From positions 1 through 39,976 of the forward strand of contig JABDEY010000010.1 in the NCBI GenBank assembly GCA_013286805.1: DNA of 39,976 nucleotides, read 5' to 3'. The DNA is from Bacteroidota bacterium (GTDB lineage: Bacteria > Bacteroidota > Bacteroidia > JABDFU01). The notes beneath the pieces are model-generated. The model had not been told where the DNA came from. It did no database searches and saw only the letters and a list, made by a program, of their open reading frames with translations. The position numbers and the translations under genes were made by a program. Shown piece after piece: positions 16,256-25,600 of this stretch (the stretch's first letter is position 1; every line of letters begins with the position of its first letter).

Positions 16256-18619
16256 TCAATTTCCTACCGCCTCAAACTTTACAGTCAAACTAATCCCATT
16301 CTCATCTACCAATGTTAATTTATGCTTTCCTAAAGAAGGGTTTAGTGCCAGTTGATGCACTTCTTTTGTCTCTCCGATAAAAGAATTGTCAAGGTGCCAG
16401 TAAATTTTCGTGTTTACATTTCTATGTGCTGCTTCAAATACTGTTCTCCCTGTATTTCCATCTATTTCCACAGGGACATAAATTTTGCTATTGGGTTTTG
16501 GATAAAGGATGGCCATGGCTTTGTCTGTAATTTTTGCCAGGCACTCGGGATTAAAGTCGGGCAACACTTTGTAATTGGGATGGGTGAATTTATAATATTT
16601 CTCTATTAATGGTGGTAAAACAAACCAGGTTACGTGTTTCATGTTGTACACGCTTTCGCAGTCGCTGTCTACCCGCTCTTTTCCATTTTTGCTGAGATGC
16701 ACGATTTGATGATAGGGACAAGCGATTGTGCTTAAACAGTTTTTGGGCATCCAGATCTGATCTGTTTTCTCGCATAGGTCGGAGGCTCGATGTCCGCTTT
16801 CATGACAAACAGTTGTCCAAACCATTCCTTCTCTTGGCATGTCGAACCATTGGGTGTATTTTGGCAGTTGTCCAAATATGTCAAACAATAATGGGGCTGC
16901 GGCTTTTATTCCGGTAAGTCCGGGGCGGCCTGATCCGTCTGCATTCCCTATCCATACTGCAACAACATAATCCGGGGTAATGCCTATTGCCCATGCGTCT
17001 CTGAAACCAAAACTCGTCCCGGTTTTCCAGGCAATTTTCTGTGCCGATGCAAAAATGCGCCAGTTCCCATATTCATCGGGACGATTCACGTCCACCATGG
17101 CTTCAAATGTTTGGTATATACAGGCTTTGTCTGTTTTTATTCCGGTACTTCCATTTATTCCGGCGCTGGGACTTTTCTTTAACTGTTTGCCTTGTTTATT
17201 TACCAGGCTGATCTGATTGACATGTCCATATTCCAGTTCCTGAGCAAGATGAATGTAGGCCTGACTTAAGTCCCATAGTTTGGCTTCAGCTCCTCCCAGA
17301 ATGAGTGAAAGTCCATAATGTTGTGCGGGCATATTCAGGGTTGTCAGACCAAAACCAATTAATTCATGATGGAATTTTTCAAACCCGTATTCGTTGAGCA
17401 ATCTGACCATGGGTATATTTAAACTTCTTGACAGGGCTTTGTTGGCTGGCACTGCCCCATCGTACTGCTGGCTGAAATTTTTGGGTGAAAAGCTGCCGAA
17501 TTGAGTGGGGATATCGGGTATGAGCATCCCTGGTGTGATGAGCCCATCTTCGAGGCATTTGGCGTATAAAAATGGTTTGAGGATACTTCCTGTACTCCTT
17601 GGGGCAACAATGCAATCTACGTCATTGCCTTGCTCCTGGCTTGGCGATTTGGTGTTCCCGACATAGGCCAGCACTTCACCTGTTTTTACAGAGGTGATCA
17701 TTACTGCGCCATTGTAGATCTTATTTTCCTGTAATAATTCACTATGAGTTTGCAAAAGCTGAGTGATTTTTTCCTGTTCATTTCCATCTATGGTGCTGCT
17801 GATCGTTTTTCCCCTGAATCCTTCATTTATCAAACGTGCCAGTAAATGAGGGGCATTCTGAGGAAGGGCCAGGGGCTTTTCGGGTAATGGTTCTGAAACC
17901 GCTAGCTGATAGGCTGTTTCATCCAGTAACTTGATCTCGTACAGGCGTTCCAGCAGGCGATTTCGCTTTTCCAACAGGCGCTGGTGGTTCTTTCCGGGAT
18001 AGATCAGGCCGGGTGCATTGGGCAGTACAGCCAGTGTGGCGCTCTCTGCCCAGCTGAGCTTTTTTGAGCTTCGCCCGAAATAGCGCCAGGAAGCGGCTTC
18101 AAGGCCTACTACATTGTTCCCAAAGGGGGCGTTTGAGGCGTAGAAATTCAGTATTTCCTTTTTGCTGTAACGCAGCTCTATTCGTGTGGCTAAAATCATT
18201 TCAATTATTTTTTCAAGTACTGTACGCCGGGGATTTTTGCGCATCAGGCGGGCCAGCTGCATGGTAAGTGTGCTTCCGCCACTGACTACTTTTCTGCTTT
18301 TCACATCACTGACGATAGCCCGGCCTATACCTTTTATACTGATTCCAAAATGTGAGTAGAAATTCCGGTCTTCAAATTGTATCAGGCATTTTTCAAATTT
18401 GTCCGGTATAGTATCGCTGCCGGAAAACCTCCACTGCTGGTCTTTTGCTGTCTGAGCTCCCAATAAATTACCGCTTCTGTCCAGCAGTACAGTTGAGGTG
18501 CTGTCATTGAATAATTGCTTTGGCAGACAACTTATATATCCCATGAGGATTGCCAAAAAGCACATAATTGAAATGAAGAGCGGAAGGGATTTGAGTTGGA
18601 ATATGTGGCCGGTTCGCAT
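16256..18619 (-). CDS. pbpC: Penicillin-binding protein 1C, bifunctional transglycosylase/transpeptidase
   Basis: The protein is about 787 residues counted from Met at 18619 (an ATG at 18664 would add 15). It has one N-terminal membrane anchor (about 10-30). The GT51 glycosyltransferase shows QFEDRNFYSHFG (catalytic Glu83) and GGSTLTMQLARL. The transpeptidase has S345-x-x-K348 in STGSILKPF, a SLN motif (399-401) and KTGT (532-535). A C-terminal PBP1C-specific domain follows. It polymerises and crosslinks peptidoglycan on the periplasmic side. In Proteobacteria pbpC pairs with a bacterial alpha-2-macroglobulin gene; here that partner lies on the same strand but about 4 kb away, separated by a kinase/regulator pair. 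Its 3' end converges on the nuclease-like gene, 19 bases away. Confidence 0.95.
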   Translation of the reverse strand: MRTGHIFQLKSLPLFISIMCFLAILMGYISCLPKQLFNDSTSTVLLDRSGNLLGAQTAKDQQWRFSGSDTIPDKFEKCLIQFEDRNFYSHFGISIKGIGRAIVSDVKSRKVVSGGSTLTMQLARLMRKNPRRTVLEKIIEMILATRIELRYSKKEILNFYASNAPFGNNVVGLEAASWRYFGRSSKKLSWAESATLAVLPNAPGLIYPGKNHQRLLEKRNRLLERLYEIKLLDETAYQLAVSEPLPEKPLALPQNAPHLLARLINEGFRGKTISSTIDGNEQEKITQLLQTHSELLQENKIYNGAVMITSVKTGEVLAYVGNTKSPSQEQGNDVDCIVAPRSTGSILKPFLYAKCLEDGLITPGMLIPDIPTQFGSFSPKNFSQQYDGAVPANKALSRSLNIPMVRLLNEYGFEKFHHELIGFGLTTLNMPAQHYGLSLILGGAEAKLWDLSQAYIHLAQELEYGHVNQISLVNKQGKQLKKSPSAGINGSTGIKTDKACIYQTFEAMVDVNRPDEYGNWRIFASAQKIAWKTGTSFGFRDAWAIGITPDYVVAVWIGNADGSGRPGLTGIKAAAPLLFDIFGQLPKYTQWFDMPREGMVWTTVCHESGHRASDLCEKTDQIWMPKNCLSTIACPYHQIVHLSKNGKERVDSDCESVYNMKHVTWFVLPPLIEKYYKFTHPNYKVLPDFNPECLAKITDKAMAILYPKPNSKIYVPVEIDGNTGRTVFEAAHRNVNTKIYWHLDNSFIGETKEVHQLALNPSLGKHKLTLVDENGISLTVKFEAVGN

Positions 18620-18696
18620 AAAATTTTCTTTCTTTGGGTAACAGCTAGTTAAGTAACAGCGCATGCTCTGGTTCCTTCAAAGATGGGGCACAATAA

Positions 18697-21600
18697 ATGA
18701 TTATTGCAGCCCTTTTTATTATCCGCTGTAATTTTAATGGAAAGTGTTTTCTACCTTTGATTAAACGATCGAGGACCTTGAGCAGAACTATCCTTTATTT
18801 TCTTCTTTTTTGCAGCTTTTTGCCCTTTTCAGTGTATTCCCAACAGTACAACTTTCATAATTACTCGGTAAAAGAAGGGGTTGCCCAGAGTCAGGTTTAT
18901 AGCCTGCTGCAGGACAGCAGGGGTTATTTATGGATGGGAACACGGGGTGGTGGACTTACGCGTTTTGATGGAGTCAATTTCAAAACATTTACAGTAAAAG
19001 ATGGTTTAGTTAACAGTTATGTGTTTTGTATCAAAGAAGATGCGAAACACAATTTATGGATCGGCACCAATAATGGTCTTTCCTGTTACAATGGCCTAAA
19101 CTTCCGGAATTATCAGCCCTCGGGGGATTCTGCCCAGACCTGGATTCTGGATATTGAAATAGACAGCAAGGGCCGCAAGTGGTTGGCTACGAATGCCGGT
19201 GTTTTAGTTGCAGATGACAAGGGCATTACAAATGTGACTGATCTGCTGAACGGCAAAAGAACTGTCATCAACGCGATTCAAATTGACAAAGCCGGGAACA
19301 TCTGGTACGGAACTGCCGAAGGTTTATTTAAAATAAAAGAAGACAAAGGCACATTCAGCGAACTGAAATATGATAAGCTGAAGGGGTTTATGAAAAACTC
19401 GATCACCTCCATTAAACAGGATGCAAAGGGAAATTTGTGGATCGGTACTTATGGAGATGGCCTGTACATTTATGGTGATAAAAGATTTTACAGAATAGAT
19501 AAGAGTCTGGAACTCTACAAGAAAACAATTCTTGATATTTATTTTGATGACCGGAATAATGTATGGCTGGCCACGTTAACGCATGGGGTGTGCCAATACA
19601 ATATCCTTGCTAAAACGTTTTCCTGGTTAAGTGAAGAGGAAGGATTGAGCAATAATCACGTTCGCAGCATTATTCAGGATAAAAGTGGAAACTATTGGTT
19701 CGGTACTTCCGGCGGAGGGGTTTGTAATTATTTTGGAAAGCAATTCACGCAATATGATAAATCCTCCGGCTTAGGTGGTAATTTCATTTACAGCATTTTC
19801 CGTGACAGTCAAAACCGCCTCTGGATAGGTACGTCGGATAAGGGCTTGAGCGTTTTTGACAGCGTTAAATTTACCAACTATAACTCGGGAAAGGATTTTG
19901 AGGATGTAAAAGTAAAGGCTATTTGCGAGGATAATAAAGGGTCTGTTTATTTTGGAACGGACGGACAAGGCGTATTTGTTTATGATGGATCTGGGTTCAG
20001 GCCCTTCAAGGGTTTAACCAGAAAGTATATACGTGCTCTTGTTAAGGACAGGGATGGGAATATCTGGGTTGCTACTGCGGGAACAGGATTGTATAAAATT
20101 ATTTTAACTGAAAGCCCTAACAGATTATTGAATTTTAAAACCAGTGATGGCTTATTGCATGACCGCTTAACCTGCCTGCTTTACGACCAGCAGGGAAGGT
20201 TGTGGTACGGTACCGAAAACAATGGGATTGGTTTATTAGAAAATGATGAAGTGCAGCATTTCACAGGGACTACCAGGAACGGATTACCTGCCAATTCTAT
20301 TCGCTCGCTTACGGAAGATAAAAGTGGCTATTTGTGGGCTGGCACTGCCGGCTCGGGTATTGTCAATATGGCCTTGTATCAGGGGGAGTTTAAAATAAAC
20401 AGAATAAACCCTGATCAGGGTCTGACCTCTACAAATATTTATTTAATGTGCGTTGATCATGCGAATAACCTGTTTGTGGGAACTGAAACGGGGCTGGATT
20501 ACCTCATTCTTGACAAGGATAGAAATCCTTTGGAAATAAAGCATTACAGCAAGGGAGAGGGTTTTACGGGTATAGAAACCTGTCAAAATGCTGTTTTTGC
20601 TGATGCTGACGGAACCATTTGGTTTGGTACCATTAACGGGCTTTCAAGGTATAACCCTGCCAACCAGGTGAAGAACGAGCACGCGCCTGTCATAACTATT
20701 ACCGATGTAAAACTTTTCTATGAGCCCATTTCAAAAACTGCTTTCAAAAGATTTGCAGGAGACTGGAACAGTGTGAACGGACTGGATCTGCCTTATGATC
20801 AAAACCATTTAACATTTGAATTTTCAGGGATTAATTTCAGTAATCCGGATGCGGTTAATTATCAGTGGAAATTGCAGGGATTTGATAAGAACTGGTCTCC
20901 GGTTTCCAAACAACAAACAAATACTTACTCTAACCTGAATGCCGGTGAATATATTTTCATGGTGAAATCCTCTAATGAAGACGGGATATGGAACAAGCAG
21001 CCGGCAGAAGTGAAATTCTGCATCCACCCTCCTTTCTGGTTGCGCTGGTGGTTTATTACACTGGTGCTGTTGCTGGCATTCAGCATTTTATTTGTCAGCT
21101 TCAGATGGCGTATCCATCGTATAAAAACCAAGGCTTTACTGGAACAGAAGAAACTGCAAATGGAAAAAGAAATTGTGGAGCTGGAGCAAAAGGCGCTGCG
21201 CCTGCAAATGAATCCTCACTTCATTTTCAATGCGTTAAATTCCATACAATCCCAGATTGGTACTGACAATGAGCAGTCGGCCCGTTATTACCTTGCCAAA
21301 TTTTCCAGGCTAATGCGCCAGATTTTAGATAACTCAAGAAACAGTTCTATTACCTTGAAAGAGGAAATCAATACCTTGGAAAATTACCTGCTGATCGAAA
21401 AATTTTGCAATGGAGATAAGTTTGATTATAAAATAACCGTTGATCCTGCTATTGAAACGGATTACGTCAAAATACCTCCCATGCTTTTGCAGCCCTTTGT
21501 GGAGAATGCTGTTAAACATGGAATAAAATTTATGGACGGAAAAACAGGAATGATACTGGTGGACTTTACTGAAAAAGATGCTGTTCTGGAGTGTTCTCTG

Positions 21601-21819
21601 ACTGATAATGGAATTGGGCGAAAAAAAGCGGGGGAACTAAATAAGAACAGCAAGGAAACGTATCATCAATCAACTGCCTTGCAGGTGACGCAGGAACGCC
21701 TTGATCTGTTAAAAAAGGACACTTCTTTTCAATCGCTGGAAATAATTGATTTAATGGATGAACAAAACAACCCTGCAGGGACTAAAGTAATTGTTCGGAT
21801 ACCTTTGGATTTAATCTAA
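18697..21819 (+). CDS. Two-propeller LytS-type sensor histidine kinase
   Basis: This 1040-residue membrane kinase has an N-terminal signal/anchor (about 30-49). About 14 propeller motifs of the N-(L/I/V)-W-(hydrophobic)-G-T kind span roughly 50-665. A Y_Y_Y domain (about 708-775), a transmembrane helix (779-802) and a coiled coil (805-838) follow. The cytoplasmic His_kinase domain has QMNPHFIFNALNS with phosphoacceptor His841, and the HATPase domain has N-box ENAVKHG (936-942) and G-box DNGIG (970-974). It should phosphorylate the LytTR regulator encoded 10 bases downstream. There is no other ATG before the signal segment; TTG 18757 is an alternative start. Its start faces that of pbpC, with 77 bases between. 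Confidence 0.93.
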   Translation: MIIAALFIIRCNFNGKCFLPLIKRSRTLSRTILYFLLFCSFLPFSVYSQQYNFHNYSVKEGVAQSQVYSLLQDSRGYLWMGTRGGGLTRFDGVNFKTFTVKDGLVNSYVFCIKEDAKHNLWIGTNNGLSCYNGLNFRNYQPSGDSAQTWILDIEIDSKGRKWLATNAGVLVADDKGITNVTDLLNGKRTVINAIQIDKAGNIWYGTAEGLFKIKEDKGTFSELKYDKLKGFMKNSITSIKQDAKGNLWIGTYGDGLYIYGDKRFYRIDKSLELYKKTILDIYFDDRNNVWLATLTHGVCQYNILAKTFSWLSEEEGLSNNHVRSIIQDKSGNYWFGTSGGGVCNYFGKQFTQYDKSSGLGGNFIYSIFRDSQNRLWIGTSDKGLSVFDSVKFTNYNSGKDFEDVKVKAICEDNKGSVYFGTDGQGVFVYDGSGFRPFKGLTRKYIRALVKDRDGNIWVATAGTGLYKIILTESPNRLLNFKTSDGLLHDRLTCLLYDQQGRLWYGTENNGIGLLENDEVQHFTGTTRNGLPANSIRSLTEDKSGYLWAGTAGSGIVNMALYQGEFKINRINPDQGLTSTNIYLMCVDHANNLFVGTETGLDYLILDKDRNPLEIKHYSKGEGFTGIETCQNAVFADADGTIWFGTINGLSRYNPANQVKNEHAPVITITDVKLFYEPISKTAFKRFAGDWNSVNGLDLPYDQNHLTFEFSGINFSNPDAVNYQWKLQGFDKNWSPVSKQQTNTYSNLNAGEYIFMVKSSNEDGIWNKQPAEVKFCIHPPFWLRWWFITLVLLLAFSILFVSFRWRIHRIKTKALLEQKKLQMEKEIVELEQKALRLQMNPHFIFNALNSIQSQIGTDNEQSARYYLAKFSRLMRQILDNSRNSSITLKEEINTLENYLLIEKFCNGDKFDYKITVDPAIETDYVKIPPMLLQPFVENAVKHGIKFMDGKTGMILVDFTEKDAVLECSLTDNGIGRKKAGELNKNSKETYHQSTALQVTQERLDLLKKDTSFQSLEIIDLMDEQNNPAGTKVIVRIPLDLI

Positions 21820-21829
21820 ACTGACAACC

Positions 21830-22573
21830 ATGATAAAAGCCATCATTATTGACGACATCGCCCAGGCGAGAATGACCTTAAAGAAAGACCTGGAAGTTTA
21901 TGCTCCGGATATACATATTATCGGAGAAGCAAGTGGAGTTATTGAAGGAGCGAAACTGCTGAAAACTATCCAGCCGGATGTGTTATTTCTGGATATACAA
22001 ATGCAGGATGGAAGCGGCTTTGACTTGCTGGATATCTTAAAGGATATTCCTTTCAAGATTATTTTCATTACGGCCTCAGATGCTCATGCGATCAAGGCAT
22101 TCCGCTATGCGGCTATTGACTACCTGCTAAAGCCTGTTGATCCGGATGAATTAACGGAAGCTTTAAAGAAATTTCGTCAGGAGAAACTCAATGAAAATGA
22201 AAAATACAAGCTGCTGAACGAATCCCTGAAGAATCATCAAAAACCTCATTCCCGCCTTGCCTTGCACACGCAGGATAAAATACACATTGTGAACATCAGT
22301 GATATTCTTCGCTGCGAAAGCAGTGTCAATTACACTGAATTTCATTTTGCAGGAGGTAAAAAACTACTGGTCACCCGGACACTGAAAGAATTTGAAGACC
22401 TGCTTTGTGATCTGAACTTTTACCGGGTGCATCAATCTCATTTAATCAACACGAAATTTATTAAGGAATTTATTAAAACTGACGGGGGCTATATCCTGAT
22501 GAATGATGGCAGTAACGTACCCGTTTCTACCCGTAAACGTCCTGAAGTAATGAAAATGCTGGAAGAACTATAA
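21830..22573 (+). CDS. LytTR-family response regulator
   Basis: This 247-residue protein has an N-terminal receiver domain (about 1-120) with acidic pocket Asp8-Asp9, phosphoacceptor Asp55 in VLFLDIQMQDG, and the conserved Lys in YLLKPVDPDEL. The LytTR DNA-binding domain occupies about 140-247 (HTQDKIHIVNISDILRCESS; FYRVHQSHLIN). It follows the histidine kinase by 10 bases, so the two form one operon and a cognate pair. LytTR regulators bind paired direct repeats upstream of target genes; likely targets here are the flanking pbpC and alpha-2-macroglobulin genes, which is inference from position. The operon ends at the hairpin at 22577. Confidence 0.95.
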   Translation: MIKAIIIDDIAQARMTLKKDLEVYAPDIHIIGEASGVIEGAKLLKTIQPDVLFLDIQMQDGSGFDLLDILKDIPFKIIFITASDAHAIKAFRYAAIDYLLKPVDPDELTEALKKFRQEKLNENEKYKLLNESLKNHQKPHSRLALHTQDKIHIVNISDILRCESSVNYTEFHFAGGKKLLVTRTLKEFEDLLCDLNFYRVHQSHLINTKFIKEFIKTDGGYILMNDGSNVPVSTRKRPEVMKMLEEL

Positions 22574-22576
22574 AAA

Positions 22577-22600
22577 CCGGCCCATCTGAAAATGGGCCGG
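22577..22600. terminator. Bidirectional intrinsic terminator
   Basis: A perfect 9-bp stem CCGGCCCAT/ATGGGCCGG with loop CTGAAA lies between the convergent LytTR and alpha-2-macroglobulin genes. On the minus strand it is followed by TTTTTATAG, a good U-tract for ending the A2M transcript. The plus-strand tail is weaker. Confidence 0.85.
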
Positions 22601-22626
22601 CTGGGTTTATGTCAGGCAACATAAAA

Positions 22627-25600
22627 TTATTTCTGAGCTACTCCTTCTAAATCCCTGACCACTTCTACCCATCTGCCTGGTACCCTTGCATTGATCATAT
22701 TGTCGTACATGGCTTCGCTGTAAACGGTGGGTAAATAGAACCTGCCCAGATAGGTGGCGTTTAACTGGATCGTAAATTTCTTACTTGTATTGGCAGGTAA
22801 TTCATAATAACTATACACCCTGTCATCTCTTATATCCTGATACCTTGCTGCAGAGACAGAAGTGCCGGTTTCATCCATGCGGGTATTGTGTATTTCCCAA
22901 CCGCTTGGAAAAATCTGATTGAGTGTCATCTCCTTCAGAAACCCTTTTGTTCCCGGATTGGTAATGGTTACTTCTGCTATAAAATCTGTTCCTTGCTGCA
23001 TTTTGTCGGGTTGTAACTCCTTTCCCTTCATATCCTTGTAATGCACTTCCAAACTCAGATCTTTTGCAGCGTATGTCTGATCGCCAGTCAAAGGGACTCC
23101 CTGCACGATTACTTTAGCAAATAAGGTGGATGAACCTTTGTTGTGCATCGTGAGCTTTGCTTTTTTCGAAATATCTGTTTCTCCATATTTTGCCTGATAA
23201 ATTGTTTTTTTGCAGGTAATGCTTGTCGGAGCTGCTTTATTTAAACTAAAATCAAAGGACATTTCCCCCTTACTATCTTTTGCTCCTGTGAACTCACACA
23301 TCGCAAGCAGGCAATAAGAGGTTTCCTGTGTATTCATCCAGACTTCTGAATCCAGCGACTTAGCTACCTCTTTTGCCAGGTCCAGACCTCTGGCTTTTTC
23401 TTTCATCAGGCTGAGTATTTCCAATATCATTGCCTTGTCTCTTATGGCGGAGCCATAACTGTAGGAAAGTTCCTGATAAGGCTTTACGATGGTTGAAATT
23501 CCTTCTATCATACTTTTTGCCACTTCATTTTGTCCGATCAGTTTATAGGCCCCTGCCAATCTCCATTTTGCTGTTACGGAAAGCGTTCTTTCTTCCCGCA
23601 AACGATTCATAGCTCCCAATTCTGCTTTGTTGCACAGCGCAAGTACAAACAAGCGGTAAGCCTGAATCACCTCATTGGTTTCATTGCCATGCGGATGTGT
23701 ATATACTCCGTTATTCGCTACCCAGTTCCGGGCTTGTTGCTGCTGGTATTTCACCCACCTGTTTTTCATGTTATCCGGCAGGCTGTATCCTTGCCTTTCT
23801 GCTTCTATCATAAAATGACCGGCGTAATTACTTCCCCAATCGCTTTCAACTGCTTCTCCTGGCCAATAGGAAAAGCCACCATTACCTGTCTGAAACAGTT
23901 GTAAACGTTTAAGCCCTGCTTTAATATTCTGGGCTATTTGATTTTTCTGTGCTTCCTTCAGCTCGGTGAGATTACTGACATATAACTGTGGAAATACAGA
24001 TGAGGTGGTTTGTTCTATACATCCATGCGGATATTGGATCAGGTAATCCATGCGTTTTTCAAGGCCTAAAGAAGGGATGGAAGAAAACTCCAGCGTGGCC
24101 TTGTTGGTGCCAGCAATTCCTCTGAAATTTACATCTGCATCCCAGGACTTACCAGGCTCTATTGCCATTTCCTGACCATCCACCACTTTTGGGTTGGGGG
24201 TTCTGACATCGAGCTCAATCTCCTGTACAGCTTTCTCTTTGCCTGAGGTAGCTGTTATTTTAACTTTTGCAATGCCTGTCTTTTCTGCCACTTTCAAATT
24301 GAAATTAATAACCTCATCTCCGGTTTGTTTAAAGGATATAGTTTGCTGTCTGGTATCGGTCAATGAAAGCATTCCGTTTACCTCTACCTCTACTTTCACC
24401 TCCTTTACCTGCTTTTCCATTGCGAATACATCTACCGGTAAGCTCAGGCTTTCTGAAGGCCCCAGTACACGCGGCAAAGTTGCCAAAACCATCAATGGTT
24501 TCCGTATGCCAACTGTCTTTTCTGAACTCCCATAAGCGCCCTCATTCTCCGCAACTACCATTACCCTTACTGAGCCTACATAATTGGGTATGTCTATGAC
24601 GTGTGTCTGCTCTTTCCCACTTTCCAATGTAAAGGGGCCAAAGAATTTTACCATGGGTTTAAACCGGTTTGCTTTTGCTCCTTTTGAGGCATCTGCATTT
24701 CCATCTCCCCCTATGCTCAATAATTTTTCCAGTTTTCCGGCGTAGGCTCCAATCACAGCGTCATACATATCCCAGGTTTTAACTCCCAGGGCTTCGCGTG
24801 CATAAAAGGTATTCCAGGCTTCCGGCAGTTTAAAACGGGTCAGGTCCAGTAATCCTTCGTCTACCATGGCTAAGGTGTAACTCATCTTTTTTCCTTGTTG
24901 CTCTTTTACCTGTATGCTAACTCTGGATTCCGGTCTGATCACGTCCGGCATCGCAATTTCCGGGTGTAAATGTGTTGCGGGGTCATCTACCAGTACAGGA
25001 ACTACTCCATACATTCTGATGGGCAGATCGTTTTTTGTATTGGCATGAGGTTGCAATAAGGTAACATGTATGTAGGCATTGGGCGACATGTCTCCGGTAG
25101 CCGGAAATTCGTATTTGGTCTCTCCTTTTTTTGTCCCGACCCAGAATTTTTTTACCACTTTTGTTCCTGTTTCAATGCTGACCAACGCCATTCCGTCTGC
25201 GGAGGATGGAAAAGAGAGTTTTATTTTTTCCCCGCACAGGTATTTCTCTTTGTCACAGGCAAAGTTGAGCATGCTGGCATTTTCGTTTGTACTTCTGTTT
25301 GCGCGGCTCCAATAGGGCCAATCAATGTAAACTGCCTTTCCGGTCTGATGTTTCCCTTCCAGATCGGTGACGGTGATTAAATAGCGTCCATATTCAGGAT
25401 AGTTGATCCTGAACCGGAATGCTCCTTTTCCTTCTTTGGTATTGATCAGGGTGTCTTTCATCACTATGGTGCTTGAGCGTGAAATATAATTGGCCATGTT
25501 TTCCTCCCCTTTTTCATACCACCAGCGCCATTGAATTTTATATATTTTCACTTGCAGCCTGTTTGCATTTACCGGGTTGCCGGAAGCATTCAGGGTTGCT

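Noticed and set aside
15578-16260. tRNA-Ser as an integration site with a duplicated 3' end
   Set aside because: No second copy of the tRNA 3' end and no integrase gene were found in the window.
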